Below, piece by piece: positions 56,041 to 63,100 of a stretch of 64,000 bases of DNA. Location of the stretch: contig NZ_CP027669.1 of the NCBI RefSeq assembly GCF_003008595.1, positions 2,046,001 through 2,110,000 of the forward strand. Direction: 5' to 3'. The position numbers and the translations under genes are program-made. How positions within the stretch are numbered: the first letter of the stretch is position 1; each line of letters begins with the position of its first letter. This DNA is from Simplicispira suum. Lineage in GTDB: Bacteria > Pseudomonadota > Gammaproteobacteria > Burkholderiales > Burkholderiaceae_C. The notes beneath the pieces were generated by a model. That model did not search any database, had not been told where the DNA came from, and saw only the letters and a list, made by a program, of their open reading frames with translations.

Positions 56041-56184
56041 TTAGAGGTAGACGCTGGGCGAAGGCGCGTCCGCCGCCCATGCCTGGCCAACGCCCAGAGC
56101 ACTGTGGATCAGCACGAGAAAGCAGGCGGCCCGAAGCGTGCGGAAACGCCTCCAAAACTGCAAAAAGTGACCCACAAGGCACAT
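56041..56184 (-). pseudogene. Signal-peptide segment separated from the creatininase by TAA
   Basis: A 47-codon frame (MCLVGHFLQFWRRFRTLRAA, then a hydrophobic core ending LGVGQAWA and ADAPSPSVYL) stops at TAA three bases before the creatininase ATG and in the same frame. It looks like the detached export signal of that enzyme (GAA to TAA). Read alone it would release a 10-residue peptide, which I consider less likely. Confidence 0.65.
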
Positions 56185-56257
56185 ACGCGCGTGATGGTAC
56201 TCGGCCTCTGTCTGCCATCGGCCTGACCCGCTCTAGATGGGCGCACGCAAGCCTTCG

Positions 56258-56728
56258 CTAGCGTTTAAACAGCAAGCGGTCCAGCGACAGCACACCACCG
56301 CCGCGCCCAACCAGATACAGCATCAGCGCAGCCCAGGAGAGGTGCGTAGGCCAGGCGTCGGGGTAGACAAAGGTCTGGATCACCAGCGTCATGCCCAGCA
56401 GCGCCAGCGCCGAGAAGCGCGTGAACAGCCCGAGCACCAGCAGGACGGCAAACAGGTGTTCGGACACCGTGGCCATTTGCGCGGCCCATTCTGGGGGGAT
56501 CACCGGCAACCGATATTCCTCGCGAAACAGCAGGTAGGTGCTGTCCGTGATGTGAAACCAGCCATCGACTTTGGTGCGTGCCGACATCCAGAAGATGCCG
56601 GCAATGGCGAACCGGTTGGCCAGGGCCAACAGGCTGTGCGGCGTGGCGCGCTCGGCCAGATGGCGCAGGCGCGCCAGGTGCCCCTGCGTAGGCAATGGGC
56701 GATCGGGCAGGGCAGTGGGGGTGGTCAT
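56258..56728 (-). CDS. bufD: DoxX-family membrane protein, BufD-like
   Basis: 156 residues with about four membrane segments. DoxX features include [20 protein letters not shown] and the C-terminal [21 protein letters not shown]. In bufferin clusters a DoxX protein is encoded after BufC and is thought to support membrane or redox steps. Its ATG overlaps the bufC stop (ATGA). Confidence 0.85.
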   Translation of the reverse strand: MTTPTALPDRPLPTQGHLARLRHLAERATPHSLLALANRFAIAGIFWMSARTKVDGWFHITDSTYLLFREEYRLPVIPPEWAAQMATVSEHLFAVLLVLGLFTRFSALALLGMTLVIQTFVYPDAWPTHLSWAALMLYLVGRGGGVLSLDRLLFKR

Positions 56729-57501
56729 GTGGTGTCCTTCGCGCCCGCAGGCGTGCTCAGGGCTCCGCTGGCAAGCAGCAGCGCCATCAGTTGGGCAAGG
56801 GTTTCGGGGGCGCCTTCGGGGGTTGCCGCCAGCGCGGCCTCGGCTGCCTCGGCAAGCGGTCGGCCGGCGGCGCAGGCGTCCAGAAAGACGGTGCCGGCGC
56901 GCGGCAAGGCGCACCACTGCACAGCGCCGCGCGGGCGTGTCAGCAAGGCGCCTTCCGCCTGCCAAGGCAGGGCGGCATCGACGGACAGGCCGTCGCGGTG
57001 GCGCTGCCAAATGGAATACGCGGGGTGCTCGTTGCACCACAGCCAGCGGGCCGCGGGGTGCGGCGCAATATGCGCTGCGCCCAAGGCGTCGGGCGGTTGG
57101 CTGGCCATCCAGCTTGCGGCCAGCGGCGGTGCGTCGGCCGCCAGATGCGCTTCGGTCCAGGCGCGGTCCAGCTGCGCCACCTCGCTCAGGTAAGGCAGCT
57201 CGGCGGCGGGCGCAAAACCGGCCAAAAACGCCGCAAAGCCGGCGCCATAGTCCATCAAACGTCCGTCGGTGGGTGGCTGCACCGCGAGGTAGGCCTGCGC
57301 GGCGCCGAAGAACCAGTCGTCGCCCACCAGTTGCACGGCGGTGGGGTAGTTGGCGCGCAGCGCGTCCAACGCCGCCTTGCGGCCGCTGTTGCGGTAGACG
57401 GCAAAGCCCGGCTGGGCGCACAGCGCGTCCATCCAGGCGGGCGCAGGGGTATCCGTACGCAGCGCGGCGCAGAAGCCGTCCTGGAAGGCACTCAGTTGCA
57501 T
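56725..57501 (-). CDS. bufC: DUF2063 protein, MNIO partner (BufC/HvfC-like)
   Basis: 258 residues. The N-terminal DUF2063 domain is visible in [39 protein letters not shown], followed by a second, RRE-like binding module. Such proteins bring the precursor peptide to the MNIO enzyme. It overlaps bufB by 10 nt and bufD by 4 nt, implying coordinated translation. Confidence 0.88.
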   Translation of the reverse strand: MQLSAFQDGFCAALRTDTPAPAWMDALCAQPGFAVYRNSGRKAALDALRANYPTAVQLVGDDWFFGAAQAYLAVQPPTDGRLMDYGAGFAAFLAGFAPAAELPYLSEVAQLDRAWTEAHLAADAPPLAASWMASQPPDALGAAHIAPHPAARWLWCNEHPAYSIWQRHRDGLSVDAALPWQAEGALLTRPRGAVQWCALPRAGTVFLDACAAGRPLAEAAEAALAATPEGAPETLAQLMALLLASGALSTPAGAKDTT

Positions 57502-58382
57502 GCCGGCTCCTCCTGCAGCGTGTCGCAAAGCGCCTGGTGCGCGCGCGCACGTTCGGCCAGCAGATCGGCCAGCGGCGGCAACTCGGCGTCGCGTTCGATC
57601 AGCGTGGGCACCGGACCGGTGCGTGCCAGCACGCGTTGGTACAAGGCCCAGACGGGTTGGGCCACTGGAGCGTCGTGGCTGTCTATGAGCAGCATCTCAC
57701 CATGCACCGGGTCCGGGTGGTGGCCGGCCAGGTGCAGCTCCGCCACGGCGTGCAGGGGAAAGGCATCGAGGTAGTCGTCGAGGTACGCCTGCACTGCAGG
57801 CGCCTCGGCGCCGCGCAAGTTGCGGGCGCTCACGTACACGTTGTTTACGTCGAGCAGCAACTGGCAGCCGGTGCGGCGCACCAGCTCGGCAAAGAATGCG
57901 GGTTCGCTGTACTCGTGGTCGCCCAGGTGCAGGTAGTGGCTGGGGTTCTCCAGCGCTATCGGGCGCCCGAGTGCTTCTTGCGTGCGCGCCACGTTTTCGG
58001 CGACGCGCAGCAGGGCCGCGTGTGTTCGGGGAAACGGCAGCAGGTCGGGCTGGTAGATGCCGCGCCAGTGCGACCACGCCAGATGTTCGGAGATCAGCGC
58101 CGGCTCAATGCGCCGGGCGAGCTGCGCCAGGCGAGCCAGATGCACCTCGTCGGGCGGCGCGTCGGCGGCGAGCGAAAGCGAGACGCCGTGCAGCGATACC
58201 GGGTGCCGCGAGCGGATGGCGTCCAGCCAGGCCAAGCGCGGCCCGCCGTCCGCCAGGTAATTTTCCGGATGCACCTCCCACCAGAGGCCGGTGTCCTGGC
58301 AGGCCAGGGCCTGTTCATAGTGCTCGGGCTTGAGGCCCAGGCCGGCGGTCAATGGCTGATGCATAGCGCGGTCCTGTTTCAT
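57492..58382 (-). CDS. bufB: MNIO enzyme (DUF692), bufferin-maturation BufB
   Basis: 296 residues, TIM-barrel multinuclear non-haem iron oxygenase. Conserved metal-ligand regions are [65 protein letters not shown] and LIERDAELP. In studied bufferins this enzyme converts Cys residues of the precursor to thiooxazole groups that bind copper. The ATG at 58382 is chosen for the GGGGAG site 6 bp in front. It lies 177 bp after bufA1, the gap holding a hairpin and a repeat. Confidence 0.92.
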   Translation of the reverse strand: MKQDRAMHQPLTAGLGLKPEHYEQALACQDTGLWWEVHPENYLADGGPRLAWLDAIRSRHPVSLHGVSLSLAADAPPDEVHLARLAQLARRIEPALISEHLAWSHWRGIYQPDLLPFPRTHAALLRVAENVARTQEALGRPIALENPSHYLHLGDHEYSEPAFFAELVRRTGCQLLLDVNNVYVSARNLRGAEAPAVQAYLDDYLDAFPLHAVAELHLAGHHPDPVHGEMLLIDSHDAPVAQPVWALYQRVLARTGPVPTLIERDAELPPLADLLAERARAHQALCDTLQEEPACN

Positions 58383-58419
58383 ATCGGTCTCCCCATCGCG
58401 CTTCTCGTTATCCACACCG

Positions 58420-58550
58420 CATGAAACCGGCGCGGCTCAAGCCAGGGCTCCCGCGCAAGGGCCGCGGCTCCAAGCCTGCCTGCGCAGGCTTGGACGTCCC
58501 CGAAGGGCTGCCGCCTGTGGCGGCTGCACGGGGGAGCGAAGCGACACAGC
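58420..58550 (-). repeat. Repeat and stem-loop between bufA1 and bufB
   Basis: CCAAGCCTG at 58470-58478 pairs with CAGGCTTGG at 58485-58493 (9-bp stem, 6-nt loop). The adjoining stretch (GCGGCCCTTGCGCGG to CGCGCCGGTTTCA on the minus strand) matches part of the family 2 repeat at 16862. Such a hairpin could reduce read-through and keep precursor mRNA in excess over maturation-enzyme mRNA. Confidence 0.6.
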
Positions 58551-58559
58551 AACTGTGTT

Positions 58560-58856
58560 TCACTTCATCGCTTCAAGCGAGCCCATGCCCTTGGGCGTCT
58601 TGATGCTGGTGCAGGTGCCGGCAGGAACGTACTTCCAGGCGTTGCCCTGGTAATCGACTTTCGAAGTGCCCGCGCAGGTGGTGCCGGGGCCTGCGGCGCA
58701 ATCGTTCTTGCCGGCCATGGAGACGCCAAAGCACTTTTCCATCTGGGGCTTGGCCATGTCGGACTTCATGTCGCCGCTCTTGGCCTGGGCCATGGCAGCG
58801 CCCGAAGTCAGGGCGGCGAGGGCGATGGCAGCGAAGGTGAGGGAAGATGTTTTCAT
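58560..58856 (-). CDS. bufA1: Bufferin precursor BufA1 (DUF2282)
   Basis: 98 residues. A signal peptide ([20 protein letters not shown]) is followed by a Lys/Met-rich linker and the DUF2282 core with four cysteines: [35 protein letters not shown] and YVPAGTC. This matches BufA1 precursors of copper-binding bufferins, modified by BufB and exported to the periplasm. The linker ([12 protein letters not shown]) is rich in Met, another copper ligand. An exact GTAACC-N16-CGAA promoter lies about 92 bp upstream of the ATG. Confidence 0.92.
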   Translation of the reverse strand: MKTSSLTFAAIALAALTSGAAMAQAKSGDMKSDMAKPQMEKCFGVSMAGKNDCAAGPGTTCAGTSKVDYQGNAWKYVPAGTCTSIKTPKGMGSLEAMK

Positions 58857-58947
58857 GTGAATTTCTCCATTCCGTACAGTGATGTGGATACAGCGGTGTT
58901 GCAGACGGGTCGTGCGGCAAGTTGCCGCTGGCCTGTCTGCGGTGTAA

Positions 58948-58973
58948 TTCGCCCTGCGGTGGCCTGCGGTTAC
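58948..58973 (-). promoter_or_regulatory. SigF-type promoter for the buf operon
   Basis: On the minus strand GTAACC (58968-58973) and CGAA (58948-58951) are separated by exactly 16 nt. This equals the Caulobacter SigF consensus as I recall it. It faces bufA1. Confidence 0.82.
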
Positions 58974-59016
58974 GGGCTGCCCAAAAAATGTTGAAACTTT
59001 CTTTTTGCACCGCTCT

Positions 59017-59042
59017 GTAACCGGGACAGACCCAGACACGAA
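59017..59042 (+). promoter_or_regulatory. SigF-type promoter for sigF-nrsF
   Basis: GTAACC (59017-59022) and CGAA (59039-59042) are separated by exactly 16 nt, pointing at the sigF start 18 bp further on. It implies autoregulation and a very short 5' leader. Confidence 0.82.
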
Positions 59043-59060
59043 TACCCGCAGGTACCGAAC

Positions 59061-59603
59061 ATGGAAATTGAAGAGCGCCTGCGCGCGCTGCTGCTCCAAG
59101 GTCTGGCGGGTGAGGCGCGCGATTACGAACGCTTTCTCGCCGTGCTCAGCACCCATTTGCGCGCCTTTTTGCGGCGCAGACTGGGCCAATGGCCCGATGA
59201 AGTGGAGGATCTGGTGCAGGAAACCTTGTTGGCGCTGCACAACCAGCGCCACACCTACCGTGCCGACATGCCGGTCACTGCCTGGGCACACGCAATTGCG
59301 CGCTACAAGCTGGTGGACTGGTTTCGTGCACACGCCGTGCGCGGCGCGCGCAACGTGCCGCTGGACGACGTGAACGAATTGTTTTCCACCCAGGACCAGG
59401 ATGCCGCGCAGGCGCGCCGCGATCTGGGTCTGCTGCTGGACACGCTGCCCGACAAACAGCGCCTGCCGATTCAGCACGTCAAGCTCGAAGGCTTGTCGGT
59501 GGTCGAGACGGCGCGCCTCACCGGGCTGTCCGAGTCGGCGGTCAAAGTAGGCGTGCACCGGGGACTGAAGGCCCTGGCAGCACGTATCAGGGGGTTGACA
59601 TGA
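59061..59603 (+). CDS. sigF: ECF sigma factor, SigF-like
   Basis: 180 residues. Region 2 reads [26 protein letters not shown] with [18 protein letters not shown]; region 4 reads [41 protein letters not shown]. Together with the DUF1109 gene that overlaps its stop (ATGA), it matches the SigF-NrsF group known in Caulobacter to respond to chromate, cadmium and copper. It is divergent from the buf operon. Confidence 0.93.
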   Translation: MEIEERLRALLLQGLAGEARDYERFLAVLSTHLRAFLRRRLGQWPDEVEDLVQETLLALHNQRHTYRADMPVTAWAHAIARYKLVDWFRAHAVRGARNVPLDDVNELFSTQDQDAAQARRDLGLLLDTLPDKQRLPIQHVKLEGLSVVETARLTGLSESAVKVGVHRGLKALAARIRGLT

Positions 59604-60241
59604 AGACGGATGAGTTGATTGGACTTCTGGCCGCCGGTGCCCACCCCGTGGCGCCCCATCGGCTGGAGCAGCGCTTTGCCGGAGCGGCGCTGCTGGGTCT
59701 GCTGTGCGCTGGCCTGTTGATGCTGCTGGGCTATGGCGTGCGCCCGGATCTGGCGCAGGCCATGCAGCTGCCCATGTGGTGGCTGAAGGTCGGTTTTGCG
59801 GGCGCTCTGGCGGGCGCCGCTGCGCTGGCGCTGCTGCGCCTTGCGCGCCCTGGCATGCGTCTGGGCCACGCGTTGCTCTGGGTGCTGCTGCCGCCACTGG
59901 TGTTGTGGGTGCTGGCGCTGGCAGCGCTGCAGGGCGCCGCCCCGGCCGAACGCGCGGCAATGGTGCTTGGCAGTACCTGGCGCAGTTGCCCGTTCAACAT
60001 TGCGTGGCTGTCGCTGCCGGGCCTGGCGGCGCTGCTATGGGCCATGCGCCAGGCCGCGCCTACACGCTTGCGGCTGGCGGGTGCGGGCGCCGGGCTGTTG
60101 GCCGGCGCGCTGGCCACCCTGGCCTATACCTTGCACTGCCCGGAAATGCAGGCGCCCTTTCTTGCGGTCTGGTACGTACTGGGTATGGCGCTGCCCACGG
60201 CCTTGGGTGCCGTGCTCGGGCCACGCGTGCTGCGCTGGTGA
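59600..60241 (+). CDS. nrsF: NrsF-type membrane anti-sigma factor (DUF1109)
   Basis: 213 residues with six membrane segments after an N-terminal cytoplasmic stretch. The DUF1109 pattern includes two conserved cysteines facing the periplasm, in [17 protein letters not shown] and [21 protein letters not shown]. In Caulobacter the equivalent cysteines sense metal and release SigF. It ends 1 bp from the convergent cca gene. Confidence 0.92.
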   Translation: MKTDELIGLLAAGAHPVAPHRLEQRFAGAALLGLLCAGLLMLLGYGVRPDLAQAMQLPMWWLKVGFAGALAGAAALALLRLARPGMRLGHALLWVLLPPLVLWVLALAALQGAAPAERAAMVLGSTWRSCPFNIAWLSLPGLAALLWAMRQAAPTRLRLAGAGAGLLAGALATLAYTLHCPEMQAPFLAVWYVLGMALPTALGAVLGPRVLRW

Positions 60242-60242
60242 T

Positions 60243-61481
60243 TCAGTCTGGCAAGGCAGCGGCAATCGCCTGGGCGCGGGCCGCATGGATCTGCTCGCCC
60301 ACCTGTGGCCCCTTGAGGCCGCGCGCCGCCGCATCTGCTGCCAGCGGCGCGGTGTCCACCGCCCGCGCCGCGCGCATCGCAGCCAGCAGGCGCGCGCGCT
60401 GCGGGTAGGCGGATTCTTCAAAGCCCAGGCGCCCGCGGGCGTCGCATTCGCAGGCCAGCAGCACGTCTTCGAAGCGCTCCGGTTTGCGTATTGCGTCGCA
60501 GCGCTCCAGCAGACGCAGCAGTGCGGCCGCGTTCAGCTCGCCGCTGCGGTGAATGTTGCCGTGCTCGCGCGCCACCACGTCGGCCAGCTCGCGGCAGTCC
60601 ACCGGCACACGCAGGCGCTCGCACACGCCGCGCAGCAACTTGGCGCTGCGCTGCTCGTGGCCGAGGTGGCGCGGCAGCAGCTCGTGCGGCGTCGTGCCTT
60701 TGCCCAGGTCGTGGGTCAGGCAGGCAAAGCGCACGCCGAGCGGTGCGTTCAGTCGCGCCGACATATCAAGCACCATCATCAGATGCACGCCGGTGTCCAC
60801 CTCCGGGTGATACTCGGCGCGCTGGGGTACGCCCCACAGGCGCTCGACTTCGGGCAACAGCACCGCCAACGCGCCGCAACTGCGCAGCGCCGCGAACATG
60901 CGCGATGGTTGCACCTCCATGAGGCCGCGCGCGAGTTCCTGCCAGACGCGCTCGGGCACCAGGTGGTCGACCTCGCCGGCGTCCACCATTTCGCGCATCA
61001 ACTGCGTGGTCTCGGGCGCGACTGCGAAATCGGTAAAGCGCGCTGCAAAGCGCGCCACGCGCAGGATGCGCACCGGGTCTTCGCGAAAGGCATCGCCCAC
61101 GTGGCGCAGCACGCGCTCTTGCAGGTCGCGCTGGCCAAAATAGGGGTCAAATAGGGCTTCAGCGCTTATTTCACCTGCGTTGGCAGCTATCGCATTAATA
61201 GTAAGGTCGCGCCGCGCCAAATCTTCTTCGAGCGTCACATCGGGGGCCGCGTGCACCACAAAGCCCCGGTAACCGCGTCCGCTCTTGCGCTCGGTGCGCG
61301 CCAGAGCGTATTCCTCATGGGTGTCAGGGTGCAGAAATACCGGGAAGTCGCGCCCCACGGGCCGAAAACCTTGGGCTGCCATGTCCTCAGGCGTTGCACC
61401 AACCACCACCCAGTCGCGGTCCTGCACCGGCAGGCCCAGCAGGGCATCGCGCACCGCGCCACCGACCATGTAAATCTTCAT
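60243..61481 (-). CDS. cca: Multifunctional CCA tRNA nucleotidyltransferase
   Basis: 412 residues. The nucleotidyltransferase head is [24 protein letters not shown] with [28 protein letters not shown] and a C-terminal HD domain ([12 protein letters not shown]) follow. It adds or repairs CCA ends of tRNA. After the invariant DLTINAIA, the loop reads [19 protein letters not shown], several residues longer than the usual short acidic linker before DPYGGQ, and it is encoded by a family 1 repeat copy. Confidence 0.95.
   Translation of the reverse strand: MKIYMVGGAVRDALLGLPVQDRDWVVVGATPEDMAAQGFRPVGRDFPVFLHPDTHEEYALARTERKSGRGYRGFVVHAAPDVTLEEDLARRDLTINAIAANAGEISAEALFDPYFGQRDLQERVLRHVGDAFREDPVRILRVARFAARFTDFAVAPETTQLMREMVDAGEVDHLVPERVWQELARGLMEVQPSRMFAALRSCGALAVLLPEVERLWGVPQRAEYHPEVDTGVHLMMVLDMSARLNAPLGVRFACLTHDLGKGTTPHELLPRHLGHEQRSAKLLRGVCERLRVPVDCRELADVVAREHGNIHRSGELNAAALLRLLERCDAIRKPERFEDVLLACECDARGRLGFEESAYPQRARLLAAMRAARAVDTAPLAADAAARGLKGPQVGEQIHAARAQAIAAALPD
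61148..61200 (+). repeat. Dispersed palindromic repeat (family 1), diverged copy inside cca
   Basis: This copy reads agggcttcagcgcttattt, then gcgttggcagctatcgc. The second palindrome arm has decayed, but the left arm and the final ggcagctat are clear. It is coding on the minus strand in the same frame as the srkA and yhhN copies. Confidence 0.65.
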
Positions 61482-61590
61482 GGTGGCAGTTTATGGCACG
61501 GCTGAGCGGGGTGTGTGGGGCCGCGGTCCGATCGGTCTTGGCTATATTCGCGGCACGCCACGGCCCAATGCGCCACGGCAGGAGTCCGCC

Positions 61591-62043
61591 ATGCCAACAC
61601 CGCCCGCCATCACCATCGTCCAGCCCAATGTGGACGGCAGCCTGCCCATCCCCGTTGCTGCTCCAGCAGCAGAGCCGTCGGCCCAGGCGCTGCAGGAGCG
61701 CGCCGAGGCGCTGCAGGATCAGGTGGACGATTTGCAGGCCCTGCTGGCCAAGCCATTGAACGAAATTCTGGCCGACCGCGAAAAGGCGCTGGAAGCCGCC
61801 GCCGCGTGGGACGCTTTCGGCGCCATGTGGATGCTGTCGCAGCGCGCCATGCGCCGCGTGGCGCTGGACTTGGGCGGGCAGATCGGCGTGAGCGAGGCCG
61901 AGGTGGTGGCGCGCGCCATGCAGTACGCCAACGGGGTGCTCAACGGCGACGGGGTCGACCTGGGCGGCAGCATCGCGCCGGCGCAGCTGGCGCACATCGC
62001 CCGGCACCGGCCGTATCTGCGCAAGCAGTTTCGGCAGGGGTAG
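61591..62043 (+). CDS. Conserved-looking protein of unknown function
   Basis: 150 residues with a strong GGCAGGAG site 6 bp before the ATG. After a Pro/Ala-rich start, residues about 30-75 form a probable coiled coil (ALQERAEALQDQVDDLQALL), then a helical domain (AMRRVALDLGGQIGVSEAEVVARAMQYANG). No signal peptide and no family recognised. It is divergent from cca, and a MITE copy begins 22 bp after its stop. Confidence 0.75.
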   Translation: MPTPPAITIVQPNVDGSLPIPVAAPAAEPSAQALQERAEALQDQVDDLQALLAKPLNEILADREKALEAAAAWDAFGAMWMLSQRAMRRVALDLGGQIGVSEAEVVARAMQYANGVLNGDGVDLGGSIAPAQLAHIARHRPYLRKQFRQG

Positions 62044-62064
62044 GGCGGCCTCGGAGACAAGCGC

Positions 62065-62231
62065 CTAGTGGCGTGAGTTGGAAGTTCGTTTCAGAAAGCT
62101 GCCGGGAATCGCCGCCATGCCGCGTTGCACACCCGCGCGATAGCTCCGGCCATCGCTGTGGTGTACGCCTTGCTTGACGACGATTTCGACACTTTTTCCT
62201 TATTCAACCTGCTTCCAACCCACCACACTAG
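62065..62231 (+). mobile_element. MITE-like element, copy 2
   Basis: 167 bp, CTAG at both ends. Inner inverted termini are TGGCGTGAGTTGGAAG on the left and TGTGGTGGGTTGGAAG (complement) on the right, 13 of 16 identical. The body matches the copy at 30291-30459. Its right CTAG contains the stop codon of the convergent GST gene. Confidence 0.72.
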
Positions 62232-62911
62232 CGCTTCAAACGGTACGGCTCCTCAAATTCCCGGAAGTCCTGCTCCGCCTTCGCCGCAGCAATCCATTCC
62301 TGCATCGCAGGCAAAGCTTCTACGCGCTGGATATACGCCGCAATGTGCGCCGGCACCGGCAGGCCATAGCGTGAGAGGCGCATGCAAACTGGCGCGTAAA
62401 ACGCATCGACGATGGTGAACTTGCCCATCAGCATGGGTCCGCCGTGCCTTTCCAGCAGTTCGGACCACAGCTGCACCAGCCGCGCCACGTCGGCGCGCAC
62501 GGCGGGGCGGTCGCGCCAGAGCAGGGCGCCGGCCTGGGCCAGGTCGGCCTCAATGTTCATCGGGCAGGCGCCGCGCAGCGCTGCAAAGCCTGAATGCATT
62601 TCCGCGCAGGCGCTGCGGGCGACCGCGCGGGCTTTTGCCTCCTGCGGCCAGAGGTACTTGTCGGGGTACTGCTCGGCCAGGTATTCGGCAATCGCCAGGG
62701 TGTCCCACACGGTCAGATCGCCGTCGACCAGCACCGGCACCTTGCCGGTCGGGGAGACGCCGGCAAGCGTCGCCTTGAACTGCGAGTCAGGATCGAAGCT
62801 GTCAAAGCGCGCTACCACTTCCTCGAAAGGAATGCCCGCCTGGCGCATCAGCACCCAGGGGCGCAGGGACCAGGAGGAGTAGTTCTTGTTGCCGATGTAG
62901 AGCTTGGGCAT
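62228..62911 (-). CDS. Glutathione S-transferase family protein
   Basis: 227 residues. The thioredoxin-like N-domain begins MPKLYIGNKNYSSWSLRPWV, with the catalytic Ser candidate in NYSSWS, and continues GVSPTGKVPVLVDGDLTVWDTLAIAEYLAEQYP (glutathione-binding). An all-helical C-domain follows. The SSWSLRPW motif marks a bacterial GST group of unknown substrate. Its TAG stop lies in the terminal CTAG of the MITE copy. Confidence 0.9.
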   Translation of the reverse strand: MPKLYIGNKNYSSWSLRPWVLMRQAGIPFEEVVARFDSFDPDSQFKATLAGVSPTGKVPVLVDGDLTVWDTLAIAEYLAEQYPDKYLWPQEAKARAVARSACAEMHSGFAALRGACPMNIEADLAQAGALLWRDRPAVRADVARLVQLWSELLERHGGPMLMGKFTIVDAFYAPVCMRLSRYGLPVPAHIAAYIQRVEALPAMQEWIAAAKAEQDFREFEEPYRLKR

Positions 62912-63062
62912 GGTTTACCTTGGTGGGCAGAAAGTCGCCGACCATTGTGCGGCAATGCGTTTTTCCATGCTGTGATGTCGGACCTTAGACCTCGGACGGC
63001 GCACGCAGGGTTGGCCTGCACCAGTGCACCCGTGGAACCGGCCTTGCCGGGCCACTGGGTGC

Positions 63063-63100
63063 GTCCCCCTTGGGGGAAGATGCGAAGCGTCTCAGGGGGT
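63063..63100 (-). repeat. Family 2 repeat at the acyl-CoA dehydrogenase 3' end
   Basis: Immediately after the stop codon the minus strand reads CCCCCTGAGACGCTTCGCAT, then CTTCCCCCAAGGGGGAC. The copy at 16927-16964 touches the GlcG-like stop in the same way. GAGACG/CGCATC and CCCCC/GGGGG arms could pair. Confidence 0.7.

Noticed and set aside
55270..56184. Creatininase plus upstream short frame as a new RiPP precursor-protease pair
   Set aside because: The short frame continues in the same frame into the enzyme and ends in the sequence expected at the signal-peptide junction of secreted relatives, so a nonsense mutation explains it better.
56571..58424. A 617-codon plus-strand frame covering bufB, bufC and bufD
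   Set aside because: Low-complexity Arg/Ala/Pro-rich translation typical of antisense frames in GC-rich DNA; the buf genes on the minus strand are clear.
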